From: Actinomycetaceae bacterium zg-1166
GTDB taxonomy: Bacteria > Actinomycetota > Actinomycetes > Actinomycetales > Actinomycetaceae
Length of the DNA stretch: 64,000 nucleotides
NCBI GenBank assembly: GCA_015679245.1
Contig: CP064953.1
Span: 310,001-374,000, forward strand
Direction: 5' to 3'
The translations under genes and the position numbers were made by a program. This document shows positions 1-10,140 of the stretch, one piece after another (the stretch's first letter is position 1; every line of letters starts with the position of its first letter). The notes beneath the pieces are model-generated. The model was not told the origin of the DNA. It worked only from the letters and a program-made list of their open reading frames with translations, and ran no database searches.

Positions 1-1885
<1,885 letters not shown>

Positions 1886-1969
1886 AACACACCCCCCTTC
1901 TTTTTCTGGTGGGGGTGTGGTTGATTGACATGCTTGCATCCACTCTACGGAAACAAACCCCCACACCCC

Positions 1970-1997
1970 CACACGCACACGCGTGTGTGTGTATACG
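1970..1997. repeat. 28-bp alternating pyrimidine-purine tract, self-complementary
   Basis: In the 23S-5S spacer, every step of these 28 bases alternates pyrimidine and purine (mostly CA/GT and CG). The left and right halves around the central CGCG are complementary, allowing one G-T pair, so it can also form a hairpin of about 11 bp. It may be an rRNA processing structure. Alternating tracts of this kind are prone to Z-DNA under supercoiling. Confidence 0.7.
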
Positions 1998-2034
1998 GGT
2001 GGGTGTGTAAGGAAGGCACGTGAATCCAACCGTT

Positions 2035-2155
2035 GTGGCGGTGGTCATAGCGGTGGGGAAACGCCCGGTCCCATCCCGAACCCGGAAGCTAAGCCCACCA
2101 CGCGCCGATGGTACTGCACTCGAAGGAGTGTGGGAGAGTAGGACACCACCGCCAC
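2035..2155 (+). rRNA. rrf: 5S ribosomal RNA
   Basis: This is the 5S rRNA of the same operon, about 150 nt after 23S. The ends GTGGCGGTGG (2035-2044) and CCACCGCCAC (2146-2155) are perfect complements and form helix I. Internal landmarks are TCCCATCCCGAACCCGGAAG and the loop E-side GGGAGAGTAGG. At about 121 nt the length is normal. Confidence 0.96.
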
Positions 2156-2571
2156 CCCTCCTTTCCTTTTCTTTCCCTGTACGTGTACAACACGCACGCA
2201 ACGAAACACACACCACTACAAACAAGAAAAAGAAGACCACCACTAATCTATCGTCTAACCAGTGTGTGACTCCTCAATTTGCCTAACCAATGTGTGATTC
2301 CTCCCCTTAACCCCCACACCCCGGACACACACCAGCAACGCACCCTTTTTTTAGAACCCCTCCCACCACCTTCTCCTCTTTCCCCTAAAATCCCTCCTCC
2401 CTTCACGCCACAGAAAGAGGAACCGCAGGGGAGAAAACAGAGAAACCACACCCTGCGAACCCTTCCACTTGATTAACACCTCAGCAGGCGTCATGATTCG
2501 CGGTATTCTAGAATCCGGTTCGCCTTAGATATACGTGTGTATAGACGGCACGGCATGAAAGGGTAGGCAAA
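2156..2571. other. Gene-free spacer between 5S rRNA and glmM
   Basis: There is no convincing gene; open frames here have low-complexity, proline-rich or cysteine-rich translations. The first part is pyrimidine- and A-rich. It holds an imperfect 20-base direct repeat (2255-2274 and 2283-2302) and the palindrome ATTCTAGAAT near 2506. The glmM promoter must lie in the last ~100 bases but I cannot fix it. Confidence 0.6.
2255..2302. repeat. Imperfect tandem direct repeat, period 28
   Basis: Copies at 2255-2274 and 2283-2302 begin CTAACCA and end TTCCT/CTCCT; they agree at 18 of 20 positions. Confidence 0.75.
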
Positions 2572-3918
2572 ATGGCACGTTTATTCGGTACAGATGGTGT
2601 TCGCGGCCTCGCAAACCGTGAAATCACAGCAAGCCTAGCCCTCTCCCTCGGCGAAGCTGCCGCCAGAGCTCTCACAAAAAACATCAAAGAAAACAGACGC
2701 CCAAAGGCTATCATCGCTCGTGATACGCGAGTTTCGGGTGAACTCTTGGCGCAGGCGATGGCAGCAGGACTCGCTGGAGCAGGTGTAGATGTTGAGCATG
2801 TAAACGTACTTCCCACACCTGGCCTTGCCTATCTCACCACTCGTCCAGACATTGACTTGGGTGTGGTGATTTCAGCCTCGCACAACCCAATGCAAGATAA
2901 CGGGATCAAGTTCTTTGCCCGAGGTGGTTTTAAACTTGAGGATCAGCTCGAAGATGAGATTGAGGCTCTTCTGAGCGAACCATGGATACGACCTATAGGT
3001 TCGGATGTTGGCCGAGTATCAGATGCCACTGCACAAGCGGACGCTGATTACATCGAACACCTCGTTGGCACGCTTGATACCTCCCTGAAAGGCCTCAAGA
3101 TCGTCGTCGATTGTGCCAACGGTGCAACATCAGCCGTGGCTCCTGTCGCTCTTGAACGAGCCGGAGCAGAGGTTGTTGTCATCCACGCGCAACCTGATGG
3201 CTATAACATCAACTTCAACTGCGGTTCCACGCATATCGAAGATCTTCAGGCTGCCGTTGTTGAACACAAGGCAGATTTTGGCATGGCCTTTGATGGTGAT
3301 GCTGATCGTTGCCTCGCTGTTGATGGTGAGGGCAAACTTGTTGACGGCGATCAGATTATGGCAATTCTTGCCATCTCGCTGAAGAAAGCAGGCAAACTTG
3401 CCGGTAACACTCTCGTCGTTACCGTGATGTCGAATCTTGGGCTGTTGCTTGCGATGAAGGCAGCGGGCATTGAAACTGTACAAACAGCCGTCGGAGATCG
3501 TTATGTCCTCGAAGCTATGAGAGCAGGAGGCTACGTACTAGGTGGTGAGCAGTCAGGGCACGTGATTGCTCTTGAACATGCCACAACGGGCGATGGTACC
3601 CTCACCGCGCTCCTTGTGAGTCAAGAAGTCGCACGGACAGGCAAGAGTCTTGCCGAACTTGCAAGCCGGGTCACGAGGCTTCCACAAACCCTCATCAATG
3701 TACCGAACGTGGACAAACGTAAGGTGGAAAGCTGTCACGTTCTCCAGGAGGCGATTACAAAGGCTGAGGCGCTCCTGGGTGAAACTGGGCGTGTGCTCCT
3801 TCGCCCTTCAGGAACTGAGCCTCTTGTGCGCGTCATGGTGGAGGCCGCCACCCAGAAGGAAGCCGACGAGGTCGCCAGTTCGCTTGCGAAGGTAGTTGCG
3901 TCCGAACTGGCGCTCTGA
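2572..3918 (+). CDS. glmM: Phosphoglucosamine mutase GlmM
   Basis: Interconverts glucosamine-6-phosphate and glucosamine-1-phosphate in the cytoplasm, feeding UDP-GlcNAc and peptidoglycan synthesis. The 448-residue length is normal. The start MARLFGTDGVRG is the family N-terminus. The phosphoserine loop SASHNPMQDNG lies at 101-111 with catalytic Ser103, the metal-binding DGDADR at 241-246, and the phosphate-binding RPSGTEP at 411-417. GAAAGGG upstream serves as ribosome binding site. glmS, the preceding step, lies 1.5 kb downstream past the oppositely oriented coaA. Confidence 0.97.
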   Translation: MARLFGTDGVRGLANREITASLALSLGEAAARALTKNIKENRRPKAIIARDTRVSGELLAQAMAAGLAGAGVDVEHVNVLPTPGLAYLTTRPDIDLGVVISASHNPMQDNGIKFFARGGFKLEDQLEDEIEALLSEPWIRPIGSDVGRVSDATAQADADYIEHLVGTLDTSLKGLKIVVDCANGATSAVAPVALERAGAEVVVIHAQPDGYNINFNCGSTHIEDLQAAVVEHKADFGMAFDGDADRCLAVDGEGKLVDGDQIMAILAISLKKAGKLAGNTLVVTVMSNLGLLLAMKAAGIETVQTAVGDRYVLEAMRAGGYVLGGEQSGHVIALEHATTGDGTLTALLVSQEVARTGKSLAELASRVTRLPQTLINVPNVDKRKVESCHVLQEAITKAEALLGETGRVLLRPSGTEPLVRVMVEAATQKEADEVASSLAKVVASELAL

Positions 3919-4135
3919 GCGAGATCTGTGCGGGAGAAAAATCTCGTCTCGCACAGGTGTTGCGCGTTTAGCTTCTCGGCACCCGCCCGATCGTCGTGCC
4001 GAGGTGGTCTCGTCACATTGCGTTGGTGGCGGGGTAAAGAGCGCGGTATGAGGGCAAAGCGCCGTGGTATTGGACGAGGGCAAAGATCTCTCGTCGTTCT
4101 CGTGCCAGGTGTGCCTAAGCTCCTGCTAGGTGCGT

Positions 4136-5077
4136 CTAGAGCTTACGGAGGAGTACTTCCTCAACCACGTGATCGTGACCCTTACGGATCACGATATCTG
4201 CTCGTAGTTTCGTCGGCTCAATGTTCTCTAGCAGATTCGGGCGGTTGATAGTATCCCAGATTCCCAAAGTCCGCTCGATCATCTCGGCTTCGGGCATGTG
4301 GCTGAACTGATGGAAATAGGATTCGGGCTGATTGAAGGCAACCTCGCGTAGATGCAAGATTCGTTCTACATACCAGCGTCGAATATCTTCCTCGTCGGCA
4401 TCGACATAGATTGAGATATCGAAAAAATCAGAGACAGCGATTGCTTCCTTTGAGGAAATTCTTGGGGGCTGGAGAACGTTGAGTCCTTCGATAATGAGAA
4501 TATCTGGGTGATGAACGTCGAGGTATGTCCCTTCAACGATGTCGTAGGTGAGATGGTCGTAGACGGGTACGCTCACATGTTCCACCCCAGATTTGACGTC
4601 TTGGAGGAAACGGAGAAGCGCAACTCGGTCATAGGATTCGGGGAAACCTTTACGCAATTCGAGACCACGCCGGGCAAGTTCACGGTTGGGGTAGAGGAAT
4701 CCGTCGGTGGTGACGAGAGCAACCCGTGGAGTGGCAGGCCACCGTGAGAGAAGTTCACGAAGCAAACGTGCCGTTGTGGATTTACCTACTGCCACAGAGC
4801 CGGCGATACCAATAACGAAAGGTGTGCGCTTCTCGCGGATACCTAAAAACTCCGAGGTCGCCTGGTGGAGACGCCCTACTTCGGCGCTATACATTTCCAG
4901 CAATGCTGTGAGAGGGCGATAAATTGCGTCGGCCTCACTGAGATCAATCGGATCACCGAGCGCGGAGAGACGGCGAATGTCATGATGGGAGAGCGGGAGA
5001 GGCGTTTGCTTGGCAAGTGCGCTCCACTGTGCGTGCGAAAACGATAGGACATGCGAATGAGTGTCCGAGGCATTCAT
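4136..5077 (-). CDS. coaA: Pantothenate kinase, type I (CoaA)
   Basis: Phosphorylates pantothenate with ATP, the first and usually rate-setting step of coenzyme A synthesis. At 313 residues it is the usual type I length. The Walker A loop GSVAVGKS is at 93-100; the following region (VTTDGFLYPN, KGFPESYD) is typical of the PanK/PRK/Urk kinase fold. It is convergent with glmM and divergent from glmS. Upstream of the ATG, TACCAT lies 8 bases before the start, so a short or absent leader is possible; the only purine run is GAGAG. Confidence 0.96.
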   Translation of the reverse strand: MNASDTHSHVLSFSHAQWSALAKQTPLPLSHHDIRRLSALGDPIDLSEADAIYRPLTALLEMYSAEVGRLHQATSEFLGIREKRTPFVIGIAGSVAVGKSTTARLLRELLSRWPATPRVALVTTDGFLYPNRELARRGLELRKGFPESYDRVALLRFLQDVKSGVEHVSVPVYDHLTYDIVEGTYLDVHHPDILIIEGLNVLQPPRISSKEAIAVSDFFDISIYVDADEEDIRRWYVERILHLREVAFNQPESYFHQFSHMPEAEMIERTLGIWDTINRPNLLENIEPTKLRADIVIRKGHDHVVEEVLLRKL

Positions 5078-5381
5078 GACTCTCTATGGTAGTGGGCGAA
5101 GCCATAGGGCGCTTCCTTTGCTTATCGTGAATAGGAGGAATTGCAGCACAGATAGGAAGAATTGCAGCACGCTGAGGAATGAAGTACACAGATACGCAAC
5201 CTCAATACCTCAATACTCACTGAAGTGGCAACACGCCGAGGGCATAGTGATCGAAAGAAGAGATGTTGGCAAAAGAATTCCGACGAAAGCGCCAATTTTT
5301 CCGAAAATAAGAGAGGCTACCTCCTTGCTGTTACCTGAAGCTCGCCGCGCGAATAGGGGTTCTTCTTTGTAGACTGGCCGC
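5078..5381. other. Divergent promoter region between coaA and glmS
   Basis: No gene is visible in this 304-bp gap. It carries a 21-bp tandem duplication (5131-5172) and presumably the promoters of both flanking genes. Open frames across it do not resemble proteins. Confidence 0.5.
5131..5172. repeat. Tandem direct repeat, period 21, two copies
   Basis: ATAGGAGGAATTGCAGCAC (5131-5149) is followed by ATAGGAAGAATTGCAGCAC (5152-5170), with one mismatch in 19 bases. Confidence 0.85.
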
Positions 5382-5382
5382 A
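5370..5382 (+). promoter_or_regulatory. Candidate -10 element for a leaderless glmS transcript
   Basis: TAGACT at 5370-5375 sits exactly 6 bases before the glmS ATG, and no purine-rich ribosome binding site precedes that ATG. This geometry would start transcription at or next to the start codon, as is common in actinobacteria. No clear -35 is seen. Inference from position only. Confidence 0.4.
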
Positions 5383-7241
5383 TGTGTGGAATTGTCGGGT
5401 ACATCGGTGCAGGTAATCCATCCAGCAAGCCAGAAGAAGTAGTGCTTGAAGGTCTTGCGCGACTCGAATACCGCGGCTATGACTCAGCTGGCGTAGCTGT
5501 GCTCGCGATGGCGGGTCTTGCAGTGGCGAAAAAAGCGGGACGCCTGGAAAATTTGAGAGAGGAACTGGAAGAGCATCCTCTTCCCCACTCCTTCGCAGCA
5601 ATCGGGCACACCCGCTGGGCCACCCACGGCGGCCCCTCGGATGTCAATGCTCATCCGCATGTGAGTGCAGATGGTCGTGTGGCTCTTGTGCATAACGGCA
5701 TCATCGAGAACTACCAGAAGCTCGCCGACGAACTTTCGGCTGCAGGGATTACTCCTATCTCGCAGACGGATACAGAGATCGTCGCCCATCATCTTTCCCT
5801 GCTTCTTGCGGCCGGACTCAGCCTTCTTGAGGCGATGTGTCAGCTCGCCAGGCGCTTGGAAGGCTCTTTCACCCTTGTGGCACTCGACCGTGAATCTCCT
5901 GAAGAGATTGTGGCCGCACGACGCAACTCTCCACTCGTCGTCGGCCTGGGAGAAGGTGAGAATTTCCTCGGTTCGGATGTGGCAGCTTTCGTCGGCTACA
6001 CGAAGCGTGCCCTCGAACTAGGCCAGGATCGAATTGTGCGCCTAAGCCCAACAAAAGTGGAGGTGGTGGACTTCTTCGGCACGCCAGATTCTGGGCGCGA
6101 GTTTGACGTGGACTGGGATATTAACGCAGCCGTTAAAGGCGGTTACGCCACCTTTATGGACAAAGAAATTCACGAAAGCCCTACCGCTGTGGCTGAGACA
6201 CTGCGGGGGCGTACAACTCTCGATGGCCACCTCATGCTCGACGATATGCGTATTCGCGAGGACGTGTTGCGCAGCGTGGACAAAATTATCGTCGTAGCCT
6301 GTGGAACTGCTGCCTATGCCGGGCACGTGGCCAAGTATGCGATTGAGCACTGGTGCCGCATTCCCGTAGAGGTGGAACTTGCCCACGAATTCCGCTATCG
6401 CGACCCTGTAGTCAATGAAAAGACTCTCGTTGTGGCGATCTCCCAATCCGGGGAAACGATGGACACACTCATGGCGATTCGCCACGCCCGTGAACAAGGA
6501 TCGAGAGTCCTTGCCATCGTCAACACTCACGGGTCGACGATCGCCCGAGAATCCGATGCCGTACTCTATACACACGCTGGCCCTGAAGTAGCGGTAGCCT
6601 CAACAAAGGCTTTTATTGCCCAGATCACTGCCTGCTATATCCTTGGTCTCTACTTGGCAGAACTGCGTGGCAACAAGTTTGTAGACGAAGTTGCCACCTA
6701 TCTCGACGAACTTACCAAGATGCCTGGGCGTATTGAGGAAGTTCTTGAAGCAGAGGAGGAGGTTCGTGCCCTCGCACAGTCGATGGCCGATGCCACCTCG
6801 GTGTTGTTCCTTGGTCGCCACGTAGGCTTCCCTGTGGCTCTCGAAGGTGCCCTCAAGCTCAAGGAACTCGCGTATATCCATGCCGAAGGCTTTGCGGCAG
6901 GTGAGCTTAAACATGGCCCAATCGCGCTCGTGGAGGAGAATCTTCCCGTTTTTGTTATCGTTCCCACGCCGCGCCGTCCACTCCTACATTCCAAAGTCGT
7001 TTCTAATCTCCAGGAAGTGCGCGCTCGCGGTGCACGTACCATCGCGATCGCTGAGGAGGGCGACGAGGAGGCTGCAAAGTTTGCTGATACTGTGATCTGG
7101 GTACCACGCACTACACCTACATTGATGATGCCTCTGGTGACAGTAGTTCCCTTGCAGATCTTTGCGAGCGAACTCGCCCGCGTGAAGGGTTACGATGTGG
7201 ATAAGCCGCGCAATCTTGCCAAGTCGGTGACTGTGGAGTAA
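5382..7241 (+). CDS. glmS: Glutamine--fructose-6-phosphate aminotransferase (isomerizing) GlmS
   Basis: Makes glucosamine-6-phosphate from fructose-6-phosphate and glutamine, the entry to amino-sugar and peptidoglycan synthesis. At 619 residues it is full length. The start is fixed because the mature enzyme needs Cys2 (MCGIVGYIG) as the N-terminal nucleophile. GHTRWATHG lies at 75-83 and HNGIIENY at 104-111 in the glutaminase domain; two SIS sugar-isomerase domains follow (ACGTAAYAG, SQSGETMDT), and the C-terminus DKPRNLAKSVTVE is the family ending. No glmS ribozyme is apparent upstream, as expected outside Bacillota. Confidence 0.97.
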   Translation: MCGIVGYIGAGNPSSKPEEVVLEGLARLEYRGYDSAGVAVLAMAGLAVAKKAGRLENLREELEEHPLPHSFAAIGHTRWATHGGPSDVNAHPHVSADGRVALVHNGIIENYQKLADELSAAGITPISQTDTEIVAHHLSLLLAAGLSLLEAMCQLARRLEGSFTLVALDRESPEEIVAARRNSPLVVGLGEGENFLGSDVAAFVGYTKRALELGQDRIVRLSPTKVEVVDFFGTPDSGREFDVDWDINAAVKGGYATFMDKEIHESPTAVAETLRGRTTLDGHLMLDDMRIREDVLRSVDKIIVVACGTAAYAGHVAKYAIEHWCRIPVEVELAHEFRYRDPVVNEKTLVVAISQSGETMDTLMAIRHAREQGSRVLAIVNTHGSTIARESDAVLYTHAGPEVAVASTKAFIAQITACYILGLYLAELRGNKFVDEVATYLDELTKMPGRIEEVLEAEEEVRALAQSMADATSVLFLGRHVGFPVALEGALKLKELAYIHAEGFAAGELKHGPIALVEENLPVFVIVPTPRRPLLHSKVVSNLQEVRARGARTIAIAEEGDEEAAKFADTVIWVPRTTPTLMMPLVTVVPLQIFASELARVKGYDVDKPRNLAKSVTVE

Positions 7242-7245
7242 CACC

Positions 7246-7303
7246 TATGCGTTTTGGTGCCTTGTGTGCCTATGTGCGGTGCTTATGCGCTGTGGTGCCT
7301 TGT
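7246..7303. repeat. Direct repeat, period 38, between glmS and nnrD
   Basis: Two 20-base copies (7246-7265 and 7284-7303), both starting TATGCG and ending GGTGCCTTGT, with 2 mismatches. They lie in the upstream extension of the nnrD frame and argue that this extension is not coding. Confidence 0.75.
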
Positions 7304-7343
7304 ATGGGTGAAGTTGTTACGCAGATGGAGGAGCGCGTTACTG

Positions 7344-8306
7344 GTGAATATGCGGCTGAGAGATGCGACCGATGATGTGATGAGTAGCGGCGAGGCCGCT
7401 GGCGTACACACCACATGTGAAAGTAAGATCACAGAGGCAGAGATTGCTACGGCCTGGCCAGTACCAGATTCCTTCTCTCATAAGTACACCCGCGGTGTGG
7501 TGGGTCTTAATGTGGGTTCGCACACTTATCCAGGTGCAGCCCTCCTTTCTGCTGGGGGAGCACTCGCCCTCGGACCAGGTATGGTGCGTTACCTTGGCCC
7601 GCGCGAGGTAGGGATTCTTGTCCTTCCCGCCTTCCCTGAGATCGTTCTTGAGCGCGGACGTCTCGATGCCTGCGTCATTGGATCAGGGATTCCTGGAGGA
7701 GAACTGACTCGTTTGCACAAGCAGGTGAGTCAGGCACGACAAGCAGGAGTTCCCTGCGTGCTCGATGCGGCAGGTCTAGAATTTGTCACTCGGGAGGGCG
7801 ACTTTTCTGGCTGTGTTCTCACTCCTCACCCAGGGGAAGCAGCACGTATCTTCACAAGACTCGGGCACCAAAGACAACGCTCCGATATCGAAGACTCCCC
7901 CACGGAGGCTGCCCGCGAGCTTGCAGCGCTCACAGGAAGCGTGGTGCTCCTCAAAGGAGGGACAGATCGCGTAGCGAGCCCTTCGGGGCGTGTACTCCTA
8001 GCTCCAGGTGGCAGTGCATGGCGAGGCACTGCCGGTGCGGGTGATGTGCTTGCAGGTGCTGTAGGTGCCACTCTCGCGATCGCTCATGCGAGCGGACGCC
8101 TCGACATCGCCGACGCGTCCAAGCCTCCTGTGCCGCACGGGGAAACTCGCGATCTGACATTCTGGGCTGCCGCTGCTCTTGCACTCCACGTGCGCGCCTC
8201 GTCACTTGCAGCTGGACAAGAACCAGGCCATCCGATTCGTTCCAGCGAGATTTCCACTTTCCTCTCCCGTGCCCTCGGCTCAATCCTGACGAGGAACGGG
8301 AACTGA
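7344..8306 (+). CDS. nnrD: ADP-dependent NAD(P)H-hydrate dehydratase (YjeF C-terminal domain)
   Basis: Repairs hydrated NADH/NADPH by nucleotide-dependent dehydration. The ribokinase-like domain begins at KYTRGVVGLNVGS and contains AGGALALGPGMVRYLG, LTPHPGEAARI and the terminal anion-hole motif GTAGAGDVLAG. Only the dehydratase half is present; the YjeF N-terminal epimerase (NnrE) that is often fused or adjacent is absent. I chose GTG 7344 because GGAGGAG at 7327-7333 is well spaced. The frame is open back to 7254, but that stretch is repeat DNA with a non-conserved translation. ATG 7350 is an alternative. alr follows at 37 bp. Confidence 0.88.
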   Translation: MNMRLRDATDDVMSSGEAAGVHTTCESKITEAEIATAWPVPDSFSHKYTRGVVGLNVGSHTYPGAALLSAGGALALGPGMVRYLGPREVGILVLPAFPEIVLERGRLDACVIGSGIPGGELTRLHKQVSQARQAGVPCVLDAAGLEFVTREGDFSGCVLTPHPGEAARIFTRLGHQRQRSDIEDSPTEAARELAALTGSVVLLKGGTDRVASPSGRVLLAPGGSAWRGTAGAGDVLAGAVGATLAIAHASGRLDIADASKPPVPHGETRDLTFWAAAALALHVRASSLAAGQEPGHPIRSSEISTFLSRALGSILTRNGN

Positions 8307-8343
8307 GAGGCATGGCTCGTCGTTTTGGTGGGAGAATCACATC

Positions 8344-9501
8344 ATGATCGAGTACTGCCCAGCTCGTGCTGATATTGACCTCGACGCTCTTGGAGATAAT
8401 ATCCGTACAGTGCGTTCAGGCATCGACGGACAAAAAATCATGGCGGTGGTCAAGGCCGACGCCTATGGTCATGGTCGCGCCGAAGTCGCCCGTGCCGCTG
8501 TGCGCGCAGGTGTGGATTTCCTGGGTGTTGCTCAGCTGGGTGAGGCTCTCGCTCTGCGAGAGGAAGTAGGGTCACAACCGCGAATTCTCACCTGGATTTA
8601 TGCCCCACAGGCTCCCCTTGATCGTGCACTGCGAGCTGGACTCGATATTTCCATAGGTGCTCCGTGGGCGCTTAAGGCGATTGAGGAAGCCGCACATGCC
8701 ACGGGTATTTGTGCACAGATCCACCTCAAAGTCGATACGGGGATGTCACGTGGGGGGTTCGATCTTGATGCCCTTGAGGAAGCGGCACGCCGCACGAGAA
8801 TTCTTGAGGAAGCAGGTCTTGTAAAAGTTGTGGGTCTGTGGAGTCACCTTGCAAGGGCAGATGAACCCGAGGCTTCGACCACGGCTGAACAGATTGCGTC
8901 TTTCGAGGAGGCACGAACTTGTGTAGCACGCTCGGGGATCGAGGTTGAGCTTCATCATCTCGCAGCCTCGGCGGGCACACTGTGGCATCCATCTACACGT
9001 TATGACATGGTGCGTCCGGGAATTATCACCTACGGGCTTTCGCCTAATCCACGCGTGGCCACTGCGCGTGAACTCGGCTTACGCGCAGTGATGACACTGA
9101 GTGCCGATGTAATCCTCGAACGTGTCCTTCCTTCTGGACGTGGAATTTCTTATGGGCATACAGCGAGAACTAGCCACACCACACGTGTGGGAGTTGTGCC
9201 TCTAGGATACGGAGACGGAATCGCTCGCACCGCCTCGAATCGTGCACCACTTCTCATCGCAGGGCAGCGTACTCACGCGCTTGGACGGATCTGTATGGAT
9301 CAGTTTGTCGTTGCCTTGCCTCCTAGCGCGCGAGCTGGAGATCGTGCCTGGCTTTTTGGTGATGAATCTTTCGGACTTCCCACAGCTGACGAGTGGGCAG
9401 AGGTCACGGGCACGATCGGATGGGAAATCGTGACACGCCTTGGGGCACGCGTGCCGCGCGACTATCATGGCACGGGTGAAGACACACTGACGGTTAGCTA
9501 G
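8344..9501 (+). CDS. alr: Alanine racemase
   Basis: PLP enzyme interconverting L- and D-alanine, which supplies D-alanine for peptidoglycan. The 385-residue length is normal. The PLP lysine lies in VVKADAYGHG (Lys37) at the mouth of the N-terminal TIM barrel; VDTGMSRGG and the catalytic-tyrosine motif ISYGHTART in the C-terminal domain are both present, as is GRICMDQF. It is co-directional with nnrD upstream and tsaE downstream, the common actinobacterial order. Confidence 0.97.
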   Translation: MIEYCPARADIDLDALGDNIRTVRSGIDGQKIMAVVKADAYGHGRAEVARAAVRAGVDFLGVAQLGEALALREEVGSQPRILTWIYAPQAPLDRALRAGLDISIGAPWALKAIEEAAHATGICAQIHLKVDTGMSRGGFDLDALEEAARRTRILEEAGLVKVVGLWSHLARADEPEASTTAEQIASFEEARTCVARSGIEVELHHLAASAGTLWHPSTRYDMVRPGIITYGLSPNPRVATARELGLRAVMTLSADVILERVLPSGRGISYGHTARTSHTTRVGVVPLGYGDGIARTASNRAPLLIAGQRTHALGRICMDQFVVALPPSARAGDRAWLFGDESFGLPTADEWAEVTGTIGWEIVTRLGARVPRDYHGTGEDTLTVS

Positions 9502-9567
9502 GTGCTCGTCGTAAGTGGCAGAAAACCTAGAGGTCACTGGTAAGGCATACGAGGAAGAGGGGATGAC

Positions 9568-10131
9568 ATGAGCGAGAACGACGCTGCTCGTGAATGTGCG
9601 GTGGAGGTTCCTGAAGCTGACGATATGCGCGCTCTCGGCGCGGTTCTCGGTTCTCTCTTGCGCGGGGGCGATCTCCTTATGCTTGACGGTCCGCTAGGAG
9701 CAGGAAAAACGACACTTACGCAGGGGATTGCTGCAGGGATGAACGTCTTGGGACGCGTTTCCTCACCTACCTTTGTTATTGCGGCAGTGCATAACGCACA
9801 AGGCGAAGGGCCTGATCTTGTTCACGTGGATGCCTACCGCCTCACATCTCTGGAAGAACTTGACGCCCTTGATCTTGATGCGTCCCTTGAGGATTCGGCT
9901 ACGGTGATCGAATGGGGAGAAGGTAAGGCTGAAGTTCTCACTGCTGACCGTCTCACGCTCACGATTATTCGCCCTGAAGGTTCGTTTGCAGGGGCGAGGA
10001 TTGAGGATCTTCCCTCCGAGGCTACGCGCACTGTACGTATGCGTGCTTCTGGAGAGCGTTCGACCCAACTACTTGGCGCCGTACGAGCAAAGCTCAACGA
10101 GTGCGATGTCAAGGTAAGGGTTATCGAGTAG
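9568..10131 (+). CDS. tsaE: tRNA threonylcarbamoyladenosine biosynthesis ATPase TsaE
   Basis: ATPase that drives turnover of the TsaB-TsaD complex making t6A37 in ANN-decoding tRNAs. Walker A GPLGAGKTT is at 41-49, followed by SSPTFVI and HVDAYRL, both typical of the family; VIEWGEG is the late conserved motif. At 187 residues it is slightly longer than E. coli TsaE. An unknown membrane protein gene starts within a few bases of its stop codon, with tsaB after that. Confidence 0.94.
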   Translation: MSENDAARECAVEVPEADDMRALGAVLGSLLRGGDLLMLDGPLGAGKTTLTQGIAAGMNVLGRVSSPTFVIAAVHNAQGEGPDLVHVDAYRLTSLEELDALDLDASLEDSATVIEWGEGKAEVLTADRLTLTIIRPEGSFAGARIEDLPSEATRTVRMRASGERSTQLLGAVRAKLNECDVKVRVIE

Positions 10132-10140
10132 GTGAACAGA

